Assembly (NCBI RefSeq): GCF_900197685.1
Contig: NZ_FZMF01000008.1
Coordinates: 1 to 41,679 of the forward strand
Length of the DNA stretch: 41,679 nucleotides
From: Helicobacter baculiformis
Lineage (GTDB): Bacteria; Campylobacterota; Campylobacteria; Campylobacterales; Helicobacteraceae
Reading direction: 5' to 3'
Every line of letters starts with the position of its first letter. Position 1 is the stretch's first letter. The notes under the pieces were generated by a model. The model was not told the origin of the DNA, made no database searches, and worked only from the letters and a program-made list of their open reading frames with translations. Below are positions 9,641 through 19,534 of this stretch, piece after piece. A program made the translations under genes and the position numbers.

Positions 9641-10337
9641 CCCTTTAAAATTTCGCTTCTTTAAGCTTTTGGCTAGTCTTGTTGTGTTGATTTGTGCACC
9701 CTTGAGAGCTGAGGATTCGGGCATTTTTTTAGGGGGTGGTTTCCAATACGCGCCCTTTACCCCCCAATATACTTTCCCTCTCAAAAAAGAACACCTTTAT
9801 GGGGGCAACGTAGAAATGGGTTGGATGAGTTTTTTATGCCAGAAAAAAGCTAAGGATAAACCCTATTGCGCCAAGAGTAGCCCTTTTGGAATGCGCTTTT
9901 ACGCCCTTTTCAGCCGCCAGTTTGGCAACCATAACACCTTGCAAAATTACTTTGCAGGGGGTGCTTTTGACTTGCTCTTTAATTTCCTAGACAATACCAC
10001 ATGGACTTTTGGGGGTTTTCTCGGAGGAGCGGGCGGGGGGAGTGTTTGGAAGTTGCCTCATTACTCCTATGCTAATTTCCAATTTATGATTAATGTGGGT
10101 TTGCGCTTCACATATGCCTATACAAGAACTCTAAATGGTGGATACAAATGGAATAAACACATCAAATGGCAGAAGATCATCAATGGGCTAGAGGTGGGTG
10201 TGCGCATCCCTACAATTAGAAGTTATGAAACTTACCGAGATCTTGTAGTGTTTGTGAATTACACATGGGGGACATGCTGGGGGACTTTGCGCAACTGCCA
10301 TCAAAAAGACACCGCTCTTCTTAAAATTTCTAAATAA
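9615..10337 (+). CDS. Hop/Hof-like outer membrane protein with atypical C-terminus
   Basis: A 240-residue beta-barrel protein. The signal peptide is about residues 12-32, cleaved before EDSGIFLGGGFQY, a typical mature start for Helicobacter outer membrane proteins. Later segments match the Hop C-terminal barrel: LLFNFLDNTTWTFGGFLGG, FQFMINVGLRF and GLEVGVRIPTI. Unlike the other family members in the window it does not stop at an aromatic residue after VNYTW but continues about 20 residues with two cysteines and ends in lysine. The start at 9615 lies inside rseP and gives a long N-region. The gene may be a diverged or decaying copy. Confidence 0.8.
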   Translation: MTRAAWWASPLKFRFFKLLASLVVLICAPLRAEDSGIFLGGGFQYAPFTPQYTFPLKKEHLYGGNVEMGWMSFLCQKKAKDKPYCAKSSPFGMRFYALFSRQFGNHNTLQNYFAGGAFDLLFNFLDNTTWTFGGFLGGAGGGSVWKLPHYSYANFQFMINVGLRFTYAYTRTLNGGYKWNKHIKWQKIINGLEVGVRIPTIRSYETYRDLVVFVNYTWGTCWGTLRNCHQKDTALLKISK

Positions 10338-10363
10338 GTTTAATTAAATTAAAGCTTAAGCGG

Positions 10364-10372
10364 TGCTATTAT
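10364..10372 (+). promoter_or_regulatory. Extended -10 promoter for the heptad-repeat outer membrane protein
   Basis: TGCTATTAT matches an extended -10 (TG-N-TATNAT). It is preceded by an A/T-rich stretch at about 10336-10355, as usual for Helicobacter sigma-80 promoters. A start near 10379 would give a leader of about 32 bases before the ATG at 10411, with AAAGGAAG as ribosome site. Confidence 0.5.
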
Positions 10373-10410
10373 TTTGATCTTTATTTCACATTAGTAAAGG
10401 AAGTTTTGGT

Positions 10411-11384
10411 ATGTTAAGTATCAGCAATCAGCAATCAGCAATCAGCAATCAGCAATCAGCAATCAGCTTAAGCGGGCATTTTTAGGCTTTGGCGCGTTAA
10501 GTCTTTTTGCGCTAACCCCTCTAAGTGCAGAAGATAATGGGGTATTTGTTGAGGGCGGGTTTGAGTATTCGAATTTTTCAGGGGTAAATACAAAGAATCA
10601 GACATCTTTCACATTCCAAAATAGTGGAAGCCCGCCCTGTCAAAACAACGGATACGGCAACACTTATCTACTACCCGGATCTTCAACGACATGCTTCCAA
10701 CCCGCTGCTGCCAATATCACCACTTACAATGGTAATCTTTATGGAGCAGATATTCAATTTGGATACAAGCAATTCTTTGGTCAGAAAAAACATTTTGGGT
10801 TGCGCTACTATGGCATATTTAGCGGACAAGGGGGAAGTTATAGCTCTATTTACGGAAGCTCTACTTATGGATATGCTTCCATAAACCAACCCTCTGCTAA
10901 CCTCTTTTACGGAGTAGATATAGATGCCCTCTTTAACTTCTACGAAAGAAATAACCGCACATTTGGGGTTTTTGCCGGTGTGATGATTGGGGGGAGTTCA
11001 TGGCTTATGGGCAAAAGTACCACTCCAAATGATTGTCAATGGACAATAGAATCTAATTCCTCTAATCAATCTACCTGCACCACTATGAATGATAGCTACA
11101 GCTACGAGGCAGGACAAGTTAACAAACCCAATAGTGGAGGCAAAGCTACTTTCTCGCCCACTTTCGTGCAATTCATTTTCAATGTTGGTCTTAGAACTAA
11201 CTTTACCAAACATCAAGGCTTTGAATTTGGTGTGCGTATCCCTACTATTGATGATCCCTATTACACGATTACAAATACTCTAGGTGGTGGCAATGGCTGG
11301 ATGATGGGCGGTTTAGGTTCAAAAGAGACCATCACCTTTAGACGAAATGTAGCCCTCTATTGGAACTATGTCATTAACTTCTAA
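10411..11384 (+). CDS. Phase-variable Hop-family outer membrane protein, OFF frame
   Basis: Outer membrane beta-barrel protein of the Helicobacter Hop family. An ATG at 10411 has a good ribosome site (AAAGGAAG, 8 bases upstream) and is followed by six tandem copies of AGCAATC. With six copies the frame runs into TAG soon after the repeat. The correct frame, open from about 10464 to the stop at 11384, begins QLKRAFLGFGALSLFALTP, a signal-peptide core, cleaved before AEDNGVFVEGG. Four, seven or ten copies would join the two into one frame; seven give about 326 residues. The barrel motifs are KQFFGQKKHFGLRYYG, FNVGLRTNF and FEFGVRIP, and the end is NYVINF. Paralogous to the gene at 22021-23448. 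No downstream in-frame start sits near the signal peptide, so this allele should be silent. Confidence 0.88.
10423..10464 (+). repeat. Six tandem copies of the heptamer AGCAATC
   Basis: A perfect 42-base array 12 bases after the start codon, followed by a partial seventh copy (AGC). Because 7 is not a multiple of 3, each gain or loss of a unit changes the reading frame. None of the three frames inside the repeat contains a stop, so the switch acts only on the sequence after it. Confidence 0.95.
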
Positions 11385-12076
11385 ATCGTGGGTCTAGTTT
11401 TGACAAGTTGGGGGGGTTGGTGGCACTCAAACTTGTAAAAGGGTCGGCTAGCTACATGTAAGGGAGTGTGTTGTTCTCCTTGCACCCACAACGCGCCCCC
11501 ATCGGGCATGCCATACACGATCGCTTGAGGATTGAGGGCTAAAAACTCGGCGATTCTCTCTTGGCGACTCTCTCCCTCATGATTAGCCGAGCCTGTGGGA
11601 AAATGCGGGTTAATTTGGTAGGGCACTAAATTTAAAGCCTGCAAACTAGGGGGGTGAGTGATGGGCATGTCATTGGTGGTGTGGATACTGGGGGTCGCCA
11701 CATTAGAACCAGCCGACCAGCTCAAATAAGGCACGCCCGCTTTAACGCGCTCTCTAATCACCCCTAAGAGATCATGCGCATACAGCCCCTCTAAAAGCTT
11801 AAAACTATTCCCCCCATTCATGATAAAACCCGCGCAGGTGTGGATGATCTCTAAGCCTCTATGCACGCCCACCACCTCTATATCAAAATCTTTCAAGAGC
11901 ACGCGCATGTTGGTTTCGCATTCTTCTTGACTCCTGAGCACACTCCCATAGGCGATTAGGGCGAGTTGTTTTCCTTTGAGGCGGTGGCGTGTGAAGAAAG
12001 TTTGAATCCAAGGCAGGGCGTATTCTAAAAATTTGCCCTGATAGAGCGCCCCTGAGAGCAAGAGTAAAGAGCTCAT
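11381..12076 (-). CDS. pepE: Alpha-aspartyl dipeptidase (peptidase E, S51)
   Basis: Cytoplasmic serine dipeptidase that hydrolyses dipeptides with N-terminal aspartate. The 231 residues have the S51 fold, related to class I glutamine amidotransferases. The nucleophile elbow is WSAGSN with Ser121, preceded by MNGGNSF, and the histidine segment reads INPHFPTG. The start overlaps the ppsA stop by 4 bases (ATGA), so it is translated with ppsA. The stop overlaps the convergent outer membrane gene by 4 bases. Confidence 0.93.
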   Translation of the reverse strand: MSSLLLLSGALYQGKFLEYALPWIQTFFTRHRLKGKQLALIAYGSVLRSQEECETNMRVLLKDFDIEVVGVHRGLEIIHTCAGFIMNGGNSFKLLEGLYAHDLLGVIRERVKAGVPYLSWSAGSNVATPSIHTTNDMPITHPPSLQALNLVPYQINPHFPTGSANHEGESRQERIAEFLALNPQAIVYGMPDGGALWVQGEQHTPLHVASRPFYKFECHQPPQLVKTRPTI

Positions 12077-14484
12077 GTGTGGCTTTCTAATTGCACAACT
12101 CTATTCCAAGTGGCGATCACCGAGTCCGGATTGAGCGAGAGGGAGCTAATGCCCTGCTTGACTAGAAACTCTGCCACCTCAATGTAATCGCTGGGGGCTT
12201 GCCCGCAAATCCCACAATACTTGCCATGTTTTTGGCACGCCTCAATGGCGCGCTTGAACATCTCCAATATCACCGGGTTGCGCTCATCAAAGACATGGCT
12301 GACCAACTGCCCATCCCGATCCACGCCCAAAGTGAGCTGGGTTAGATCGTTGGAGCCAATGGAGAAACCATCAAAGAGAGACAGGAAGTCATCAGCCAAG
12401 ATCACATTCACGGGCAATTCGCACATGATATAAATTTCTAGCCCATTTTTGCCCGACTCTAGCCCATTTTTGCGTAAAATTTCTAAGACTTTTTTAGCCT
12501 CCTCAATGGTGCGCAAGAAGGGGATCATAATTTTCATATTGGTTAGTCCCATCTTTTCACGCACCAAACACAGAGCCTCACACTCCCAAGCAAAGGCTTC
12601 TTTATACAAATCCGAGTAATAGCGACTCGCCCCCCTAAAACCTAGCATGGGGTTTTCTTCATGGGGTTCATACGCGCTCCCCCCTAGCATGCGCATGTAT
12701 TCATTGGATTTAAAATCGCTGGTGCGCACAATCACCGGCTTAGGATAAAAGGCAGCGCTAATCATCCCCATCCCCTCGGCGATCTTTTTGACAAAAAAGT
12801 CCTTAGGGCTTGCATACCCGGCGATCAAATTCTCTAGTTGATCGCGCTCAGGCACGCTTTTATTATGGTGCAAATCCACCAGGGCTAGGGGGTGGGCTTT
12901 GATTTGGTTGAGCATGATGAGCTCCATGCGCGCCAACCCCACGCCGTGATTGGGTAATTGAGAGAATTTAAACGCCTTCTCTGGATTGCCAATGTTAAGA
13001 TAGATTTTAGTCTTGGGTTCTTGCAGCGCGTCTAAAGCGATACGCTCCACTTCAAAGGCATGCGCGCCCGCGTAAATATAGCCCGTCTCCCCTTGCGCAC
13101 AAGAAATCGTAACCTCCATGCCCGTATAAAGCGATTCGGTCGCCCCAATCGCCCCCACAATGGTGGGCACGCCAATCTCTCTAGCCACAATGGCGGCATG
13201 GCAGGTGCGCCCGCCCCGATTAGTCACCACCGCGCTCGCTTTTTTCATGATGGGCTCCCAATCTGGGTCGGTGTTGTCGGTTACTAAAATCTCGCCCTCT
13301 TTGAAAATATTCATGTGATCGAGACTATTGATCACGCGTACCTTGCCTATGCCAATCTTGCCCCCGATGGCTTTGCCCGTGAGCAAAACCTCTTTGGGCG
13401 CATTGCTTTTAAAATGGTATTTTTCATACACCTTAGCGCTTTGTTTGAGACTTTGGCTCTGCACGGTCTCAGGGCGCGCTTGCACGATGAAGATCTCCCC
13501 ACTATCCCCATCTTTTGCCCATTCAATGTCCATAGGGCGGTACTGCCCGGCTTCTTTGGTGTAGTGCTCTTCAATGATAGCCGCATCGCGCGCGAGGTTC
13601 AAAATATCGCTATCACTCAAAGAAAAACTAGCTTGTTCTTTAGGGGTGGTGGGGATGGTTTTGGTGGGGTGTTCGCTCCCTCGACTCGCATACACAATTT
13701 TATTACTCTTATCACCCAGTTGGCGCTTAATAATGGGTTCTTTGCCTTGGGCTAGAGTGGGCTTAAAGACATAAAACTCGTCCGGATTGACCAACCCCCC
13801 CACCACGCTCTCCCCCAAGCCCCAAGAAGAGGTGATAAAGACCGCATCTTTAAAGCCGGTTTCCGTGTCAATAGAAAACATCACCCCCGCGCTCGCCTTG
13901 TCCGCGCGCACCATTTTTTGCACCCCCACACTCAAAGCCACCTTCAAGTGATCAAACCCCCTAGAAGCGCGGTAACTAATGGCGCGATCGGTAAAAAGCG
14001 AGGCTAGGCATGCCTTGATGTAGTGAATCAATTCTGTTTTGCCCTTCACATTTAAATAGGTGTCTTGTTGCCCGGCAAAGGAGGCATCGGGGAGATCCTC
14101 CGCAGTGGCAGAAGAGCGCACCGCGACATCGGCTTCACGCATGCCATATTCATCACTGAGCATTTTGTACGCCTGTAAAATCTCATCGCGCAAATCAGCA
14201 GGGAGGGGCGTGCCAAAGATGAGATCGCGAATCTGTTTGGAGCGCATTTTGAGCACATCTAATTCGGTCGCGTCCACGCCCTCCAAGAGGGCTACAATCT
14301 GTTCTTTAATCCCCCCTTTTTCTAAGAGATACCAATAGGCATCGCTGGTGATGGCAAAGCCATTAGGCACTTTAATGCCACTGGGCACGAGTTCTTGAAA
14401 CATTTCCCCAATGCTGGCATTCTTGCCCCCAACTAAGGCGACATCTCTGTTATTGATCTCTTTGTAAAGTTTGATGTAGCGCAT
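12073..14484 (-). CDS. ppsA: Phosphoenolpyruvate synthase
   Basis: Converts pyruvate, ATP and water to PEP, AMP and phosphate, the entry into gluconeogenesis. At 803 residues it is full length. The ATP-grasp domain is N-terminal ([30 protein letters not shown]), then the swivelling phosphohistidine domain with [13 protein letters not shown] (His429), then the C-terminal PEP-binding barrel with [15 protein letters not shown] and the catalytic cysteine in [18 protein letters not shown] lies just upstream of the start. An extended -10 promoter lies at the end of the preceding gene. First gene of a two-gene unit with pepE. Confidence 0.97.
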   Translation of the reverse strand: MRYIKLYKEINNRDVALVGGKNASIGEMFQELVPSGIKVPNGFAITSDAYWYLLEKGGIKEQIVALLEGVDATELDVLKMRSKQIRDLIFGTPLPADLRDEILQAYKMLSDEYGMREADVAVRSSATAEDLPDASFAGQQDTYLNVKGKTELIHYIKACLASLFTDRAISYRASRGFDHLKVALSVGVQKMVRADKASAGVMFSIDTETGFKDAVFITSSWGLGESVVGGLVNPDEFYVFKPTLAQGKEPIIKRQLGDKSNKIVYASRGSEHPTKTIPTTPKEQASFSLSDSDILNLARDAAIIEEHYTKEAGQYRPMDIEWAKDGDSGEIFIVQARPETVQSQSLKQSAKVYEKYHFKSNAPKEVLLTGKAIGGKIGIGKVRVINSLDHMNIFKEGEILVTDNTDPDWEPIMKKASAVVTNRGGRTCHAAIVAREIGVPTIVGAIGATESLYTGMEVTISCAQGETGYIYAGAHAFEVERIALDALQEPKTKIYLNIGNPEKAFKFSQLPNHGVGLARMELIMLNQIKAHPLALVDLHHNKSVPERDQLENLIAGYASPKDFFVKKIAEGMGMISAAFYPKPVIVRTSDFKSNEYMRMLGGSAYEPHEENPMLGFRGASRYYSDLYKEAFAWECEALCLVREKMGLTNMKIMIPFLRTIEEAKKVLEILRKNGLESGKNGLEIYIMCELPVNVILADDFLSLFDGFSIGSNDLTQLTLGVDRDGQLVSHVFDERNPVILEMFKRAIEACQKHGKYCGICGQAPSDYIEVAEFLVKQGISSLSLNPDSVIATWNRVVQLESHT

Positions 14485-14511
14485 AAGACCCCTTTGTGGT
14501 GTGATGTAGAA

Positions 14512-14520
14512 ATTATAACA
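14512..14520 (-). promoter_or_regulatory. Extended -10 promoter for ppsA-pepE
   Basis: Minus-strand TGTTATAAT is a full extended -10 (TG-N-TATAAT). It overlaps the last codons of the upstream pabB-pabC gene and would start transcription about 20 bases before the ppsA ATG. It implies ppsA can be expressed separately from the long minus-strand run upstream. Confidence 0.6.
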
Positions 14521-16171
14521 TGGGCGTATCTAGCCTAAGCTCTACCATGCCCCTAATGGCGTTGGTGGCATAAATTTTATCTGCCCGCTTCAAGTCCTCT
14601 AAACTCAACTCTTTAGGGGTGCAGTGCCCCGCCTCAACCAAGCGTGTAACTCCCACTCCCTTTAATAACCCTGCGCCAAATTTGGGGGTATAGAGTTGCC
14701 CTTCTAACTCTAAAATAAGATTGCTGCGCGCCCCCTCTGTAAGCCTCCCTTCAGAAGTGTAGTGCAACACATCAAAACAAAGCCCTTTAGCAATGAGCGC
14801 ACGCGCTTCTTCATACCACGGGGTGTAGGTGGTTTTATGGGTTAAAAAATCATTATGGGGGTCTAAAGGTTTAGGAGCTAAGAGGAGTTTAGTACTTTTT
14901 GGGGGTTCTAGGGGGCTGTATTCTAGGCTATGACTGCCATCTTTATGCCACTCTAGGCGTAAAATCCCATCTTGGGTAGGTTGGTAGTGTTCTAGCCAAC
15001 GATCATAGGTGAAGTTAAAATAACGCGCGCTATTTTTTAGACGCTGGGCGTGTAAATCTCTATGGCAAATTTCTAAGTGGCGCACGAGCATGGTTTCAAT
15101 GAGGCTAAACTCCATTTTAGGCAGAATAAAGAAACTCTTTAGATGGCATTCTTGATACTCAGATTCTAGCTGGCTAGCCTGTGTTACCCCACTGCCCACG
15201 CACAAAGTGTAGGTTTGACTCTGCGCGGGCGCACACATGGTGCGGATAGGCACATTAAAGAGGGCTTGGTGTGCGTCCACTACCCCAATCGCCCCACAAT
15301 ACACGCCCCGATCATGCTTTTCTAAATCCTCAATCAAACGCATGCTTTTTTGTTTAGGTTCGCCGGTTACAGAGCTAGAGGGGAAGATCGCCTGCAAAAG
15401 GGGGAGAAGTTGGGGGTTTTTAAGCGTGCCCACTAAAGTAGAAGTCATCTGAAAGAGGGTTGGGTGCGCCTCTACTTCGCAAAGTTTGGTAACTTCTATA
15501 TTGTGCGCGATTTGAGCGAGTTCTTGGGCGAATAAATCCACCACCATCGTATTTTCATGGCGGTTTTTAGGATCGCTTTGTAAAAACTCCCGGTTGTGTG
15601 CGTCTTGTTCAGGAGTAATACCGCGCGCGATTGTGCCCTTCATAGGTTTAACGCAGATGCTTTGTCTGCCATAATCCACATCAAAGAAAAGCTCGGGCGA
15701 AAAACTTAAGATAGTTTCAAAGGGGCTTGGTAAAAAAGCGCAATAAGGGGTGTGTTGGTTGCGCAAAACTTGCTCAAAAATGGCGCGGGGGGTGGTGTGG
15801 GTTTTAAGATGCAGGGGCAAAGTCAAGTTCACCTGCGCACATTCGCCATCTTCAAAGGATTTTTGAATCGCCTTGAATTGTGCGGCATAGGTGTTAAAGT
15901 CTATAGGTGTGTCAATTTGGGGGTAAAAAACCATGTTTTCTAGGGGCTTGGGGGTGTAGGTTTGCCTCTTGGCAAACTGGGTAAAGTAGGCGATGGGGGT
16001 GGTGCTTTTAGAGGCGCTTAGAGCGTGGTAATGCACATAACCTACGAAATAGCCGCTATGGCGTTGTGTGTCTATTTGGGCGAGCAAGTCCTGCAACTGC
16101 TTGCTATCAAAGGCACTTAAACTTTGCAAGGGGCTATGGTAATAAAACTCCCCAAAAATGGCTTCTTGCAT
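14513..16171 (-). CDS. pabB: Fused aminodeoxychorismate synthase component I / aminodeoxychorismate lyase
   Basis: Makes p-aminobenzoate for folate. The N-terminal two thirds (to about residue 330) is a chorismate-binding PabB domain with [31 protein letters not shown] and CVGSGVT. The last third is a PabC-like PLP lyase (class IV aminotransferase fold) with [13 protein letters not shown], the likely PLP lysine, and [11 protein letters not shown]. Such PabB-PabC fusions are known in Helicobacter. I place the start at 16171, with AAGGA 5 bases upstream and one base after the previous stop; an in-frame ATG at 16192 adds 7 residues. No PabA amidotransferase is in the window. About 552 residues. 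Confidence 0.92.
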   Translation of the reverse strand: MQEAIFGEFYYHSPLQSLSAFDSKQLQDLLAQIDTQRHSGYFVGYVHYHALSASKSTTPIAYFTQFAKRQTYTPKPLENMVFYPQIDTPIDFNTYAAQFKAIQKSFEDGECAQVNLTLPLHLKTHTTPRAIFEQVLRNQHTPYCAFLPSPFETILSFSPELFFDVDYGRQSICVKPMKGTIARGITPEQDAHNREFLQSDPKNRHENTMVVDLFAQELAQIAHNIEVTKLCEVEAHPTLFQMTSTLVGTLKNPQLLPLLQAIFPSSSVTGEPKQKSMRLIEDLEKHDRGVYCGAIGVVDAHQALFNVPIRTMCAPAQSQTYTLCVGSGVTQASQLESEYQECHLKSFFILPKMEFSLIETMLVRHLEICHRDLHAQRLKNSARYFNFTYDRWLEHYQPTQDGILRLEWHKDGSHSLEYSPLEPPKSTKLLLAPKPLDPHNDFLTHKTTYTPWYEEARALIAKGLCFDVLHYTSEGRLTEGARSNLILELEGQLYTPKFGAGLLKGVGVTRLVEAGHCTPKELSLEDLKRADKIYATNAIRGMVELRLDTPML

Positions 16172-16172
16172 C

Positions 16173-17060
16173 TCAATCCTTGTAGATGGCATGAAATTTT
16201 TCTAGCAAAAAGGCGGGGTTATAACCCATTTTGGCTTGGCGCAAACCCTCAATGCCTAAATCCTCTTCGCGATTGACTAGGGGGCAGTCTTTAAAGGCAT
16301 GCGCTAGGAGTTGTTGGTTGATCATCTGATAAGCCCCGCGCACGCGTGGGTCGGCTTTTTCAATGTGAATCACCGCCATCTGTGCGCTGATTCTCTCCCC
16401 AAAACTCAAACCCACGATACGCCCTTCTACCACAATCACGCCCCCCTGTAATTGCAGCTCCTCAAAGACTTTTAGCGCGTTTAAAATCCCCTGATGTTCG
16501 TATTCTAAGGCTTCATCCACCTGCCCTAAGGCGCGCCATTCACGCAACGCGCTCACAATCTGATCGCGGTTGTGCGCGCTGATGGGCTCATAGGTGAAAT
16601 GGGGATATTCCTTTAAAAAGGCGTTGAGATGATTCTTTTTTTTGTGAAACTTCTTGCCTTGTAGGGCGATGAGTTCGGCGGTGTGGTAGATATAATCAAA
16701 GCGATCCCGCTGAGGCTCAATGTCAAAGGCATGGGGCAAGAAACTCTCTAATTGCGCCCTTTGCTCTGTTTGCAAGGCTCTAAACTCTAAAACTTCGTGA
16801 TGGGCTTTGGTGTGGGCTAAAAGCTCTGTAATTGCCCCCTTTTTATCCCCCGCCCCGATGGGGTAGAAATAAAAAGGGGGTTGTTTGGGGTATTGTGTGC
16901 GAATCACCACACAGCCACACACGAGGGCTAGGCGAATATCCCTAGCGCTTTGCCACAAATACAAATTGGTAAAATTCACATCCGACACGCTCAAGCTATC
17001 CTCTTGTAAATGCGTGTCTAGCAGCCCTTTTAGCTCTAAACTCAAGGGTTTAAACTCCAC
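16173..17060 (-). CDS. DUF2156-like (GNAT-fold) protein, function unknown
   Basis: About 295 residues resembling the DUF2156 family, related to the aminoacyl-tRNA-dependent lysyltransferase domain of MprF. Visible features are a basic KFHKKKNHLNAFLKEYP segment near the middle and a C-terminal acyltransferase-like part (IVGLSFGERISAQMAVIHIEK, AYQMINQQLLA, REEDLGIEGLRQAK). No membrane segment, so it lacks the MprF flippase. A GTG at 17060 has GGAG 5 bases upstream and gives VEFKPLSLEL; the longer frame from GTG 17087 is less likely. It overlaps the lysA fusion gene and abuts pabB. The conserved position in H. pylori is from memory. Substrate unknown. Confidence 0.8.
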   Translation of the reverse strand: MEFKPLSLELKGLLDTHLQEDSLSVSDVNFTNLYLWQSARDIRLALVCGCVVIRTQYPKQPPFYFYPIGAGDKKGAITELLAHTKAHHEVLEFRALQTEQRAQLESFLPHAFDIEPQRDRFDYIYHTAELIALQGKKFHKKKNHLNAFLKEYPHFTYEPISAHNRDQIVSALREWRALGQVDEALEYEHQGILNALKVFEELQLQGGVIVVEGRIVGLSFGERISAQMAVIHIEKADPRVRGAYQMINQQLLAHAFKDCPLVNREEDLGIEGLRQAKMGYNPAFLLEKFHAIYKD

Positions 17061-18969
17061 TTTTTCTCCGTGTAGTAGAATAAGCACCCAAGCATAGAGG
17101 CGCTAAAGGGGTGGGTAATTCTAGGTCTGCGTTGGCTTCTAGTAAGCACCCTAGTGGCGTGGCTGAAAAGCAGGGGTCCTTGCAAATCTTTAAAAGGGCT
17201 TGTACTTCTTGTTGCGCTGTGGGGGCAAACCACCACGCCTTGCGTGTGGGGTTGTTTTGTGCTAAAAAGCCAAAACGCCCCACCAACAAGCACCACACAT
17301 TAGCGATTCTAAAGCTATGCGCGATTTCTAGGCGTTGTTGTGCAATATGCTCTGCTAAAGCTTTGAGCCCTTGCGCGTACGCGTGGCTAGCGCGCACCTC
17401 TAAAAGCCCATAATCCACGCCCTTGAGCAAAATCGCCTCAAAAAGCACTAGGGGATTGTAGAGTTTTAATTTAAACTTCTGCCCTAAAAGTCTTCTAGCC
17501 GTGCTGGTGTGGGCGCTAACCCCCACTTGTTCAGGATGGATTAGCCCCCTTGAGATGCCTAAAATCTCTGTATAAACGCTCTCTAATTGCCCCCCCACTT
17601 GGGCGTAAATTTGGGCTTCTCTAGCGGGGTTGTAGATGGGTAAGTTTTGGGCACGCTTGTGTTGGGCAATACGCCTAGCCACCTCAAAGCGTTTGGTGAG
17701 CAGGGCGCTAATTTGGGCATCCAGCGCGTCAATTTGGGCGCGTTGACTCTCTAGGCTGCTCTCCTGCAAACAGGCGCACTCATCTGCCACAAGGCTAGAA
17801 AACTCTTCTCTAGCCCTAATCACTTTGAGCACCCCCCCCTCTAGGGCGAGTTCTAAAATCTTAGGGCGGCTATTGTAATGGCTAGCCATGCTCGCCCCAT
17901 AAGCCCCCACCTGCTTGAAGAGTAAAATATCCCCTCTAGCCACTCCTCTTAAAGCCACTCCCTTTAAAAAGCAATCTGTGCTCTCACACACTGGACCCAC
18001 GATGTCATAGATCCCCTCTGTGCCCTCTTGGGCGTTAAGCACCTCTATAGAGTGGCGCGCCTCATAAAGCGCGGGGCGCAAAAAATCATTCATCCCCGCG
18101 TCCACCACCACAAAGTTTTTCTTAGCCCCGGGCTTGACATACTGCACTTGGGTTACCAACACTCCACTATCTGCTACAATCCTGCGCCCGGGCTCACAGA
18201 TTAAGGTTAAGTCTAGTTTTTGCGCCGCGCTTTTAAGGGGCTGGGCGTAATCTAGGATACTAATAGCACCCCTCCCCTCATCCACGCCTAACCCCCCGCC
18301 CATGTCTAAAAACTTGAGTTCTACCCCGCTAGCGATCAAAAAACGCGCTAAGGCACTCATCTTTTGACTCGCCTCTTTGATTGGTTCTAACTCAATGAGT
18401 TGGGAGCCAATATGACAATGCAAGCCCACCGGTTCTAAAAAGGGGGATTGTTTGGCAAACATGAACATTTGCACGGCTTCTTTTTCCTCCACCCCAAATT
18501 TATTTTCCCATAGACCGGTGGAGATGTGGGGGTGGGTTTGCGCGTCAATATTAGGATTGATGCGCACGCTGATTCGTGCGGGGGTGTTGCTCTCTGTAGC
18601 GATGCGCTCGATGAGTCGCAATTCCTCAAAGGACTCCACATTCAAGAATAAAATCTTGCTCTCTAGGGCTTCTTGGATTTCGCTCTCTAGCTTGCCCACC
18701 CCGCTAAAGATGATCTTATAGGGGGGGATGCCCGCTAAAAGCGCCTTGCGCACCTCATAAATAGAAACACAATCCCCCCCAGCCCCCAAGCGCGCCAAAT
18801 GGGCTAACAAGCTCAAATTAGAATTGGCTTTCAAGGCGTAACAGATGAGGGATTTAGCCCCGCTAAAGGCGTTTTTAAAGTCTAAAAACGCTGTTTTGAT
18901 TTGATCAAAATCGTAGAGATAAAAGGGGGTGGGGTGTGTCGCCACAATGGGCGCGATGTCTAAATTCAA
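17050..18969 (-). CDS. lysA: Fusion: diaminopimelate decarboxylase + chorismate mutase + degenerate prephenate dehydratase-like region
   Basis: Residues 1 to about 400 form a complete DAP decarboxylase (final step of lysine synthesis): CYALKANSN holds the PLP lysine Lys47, followed by HCHIGSQ, MGGGLGVD, CEPGRRIVADSG and GPVCESTDCF. The frame then continues without a stop. Residues about 406-490 form an AroQ-type chorismate mutase with the expected Arg410, Arg427, Lys438 and Arg450. Residues about 495-639 resemble a prephenate dehydratase skeleton (NPLVLFEAILLKGVDYGLLE; IAHSFRIANVWCLLVG), but the ENS/G and T-R-F catalytic motifs are missing. In H. pylori lysA and a short chorismate mutase are, to my memory, separate neighbours. 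The start is a TTG overlapping the oorC stop (TTGA). An assembly error removing a stop is the main alternative. Confidence 0.88.
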   Translation of the reverse strand: MNLDIAPIVATHPTPFYLYDFDQIKTAFLDFKNAFSGAKSLICYALKANSNLSLLAHLARLGAGGDCVSIYEVRKALLAGIPPYKIIFSGVGKLESEIQEALESKILFLNVESFEELRLIERIATESNTPARISVRINPNIDAQTHPHISTGLWENKFGVEEKEAVQMFMFAKQSPFLEPVGLHCHIGSQLIELEPIKEASQKMSALARFLIASGVELKFLDMGGGLGVDEGRGAISILDYAQPLKSAAQKLDLTLICEPGRRIVADSGVLVTQVQYVKPGAKKNFVVVDAGMNDFLRPALYEARHSIEVLNAQEGTEGIYDIVGPVCESTDCFLKGVALRGVARGDILLFKQVGAYGASMASHYNSRPKILELALEGGVLKVIRAREEFSSLVADECACLQESSLESQRAQIDALDAQISALLTKRFEVARRIAQHKRAQNLPIYNPAREAQIYAQVGGQLESVYTEILGISRGLIHPEQVGVSAHTSTARRLLGQKFKLKLYNPLVLFEAILLKGVDYGLLEVRASHAYAQGLKALAEHIAQQRLEIAHSFRIANVWCLLVGRFGFLAQNNPTRKAWWFAPTAQQEVQALLKICKDPCFSATPLGCLLEANADLELPTPLAPLCLGAYSTTRRKSGV

Positions 18970-19532
18970 GAGATTTTCTTTGCTTCTAACGCCTTGAGCG
19001 CGTGCGCTTCCCCAATTTCAAAGGCTTTTTTATTCAGCTCTGCCACTTTAGCGGGCACTTTGGCAACCATCGTTTCAATCACTTGGGCGCGATCCACGCA
19101 ATCCATGAGGGTGATAGTGATGGCTAGGGCGACCACAGATTGGGTGATGATATTGCCCACCTCATCTTTGGCGATGCTGATAATGGGGATTTTATAGAGT
19201 TTAAACTTGGCTTCATCCTCTGGGGTGGGGTGTACTAAGTTGGGATCAACCACCACCACGCCCCCCTCTTTGACATCGCCTTTAAAGAGGTTGTAGCTGC
19301 TTTGCGCCACAGAGAGCATAAAATCAATCTCTCCCTCTTTGGCATAGGGGTAAATGATCTGTGCAGCGCTCAAAATAATGTCCACTTTAGTAGGACCGCC
19401 CCTCACTTGGCTCGTGTAGGTAGAGGTTTTAGTGCCAAAGCCCCCGCTAGCGATCTTAGCTTCGGCTAAGATTTCCCCCGCCAACAAGACCCCCTGCCCG
19501 CCCACGCCTGTAAAACGCAATTCTAAACTCAT
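18966..19532 (-). CDS. oorC: 2-oxoglutarate:acceptor oxidoreductase, gamma subunit
   Basis: Third subunit of the four-part, CoA-acylating 2-oxoglutarate oxidoreductase that replaces 2-oxoglutarate dehydrogenase in Helicobacter. At 188 residues with the gamma-domain signature FTGVGGQGVLLAGEILAEA at the N-terminus and TSQVRGGPTKVDI. Two bases separate it from oorB, and its stop overlaps the start of the lysA fusion, so the complex and lysine synthesis are probably co-transcribed. Confidence 0.95.
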   Translation of the reverse strand: MSLELRFTGVGGQGVLLAGEILAEAKIASGGFGTKTSTYTSQVRGGPTKVDIILSAAQIIYPYAKEGEIDFMLSVAQSSYNLFKGDVKEGGVVVVDPNLVHPTPEDEAKFKLYKIPIISIAKDEVGNIITQSVVALAITITLMDCVDRAQVIETMVAKVPAKVAELNKKAFEIGEAHALKALEAKKIS

Positions 19533-19534
19533 GG

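Noticed and set aside
10624-10884. 86-codon plus-strand frame inside the heptad-repeat outer membrane gene
   Set aside because: It is in another frame from the barrel-coding one, which is open from about 10464 to 11384 and carries the family motifs.
13315-13755. 146-codon plus-strand frame opposite ppsA
   Set aside because: Long only because of base composition opposite a well-conserved gene; no motif and no ribosome site.
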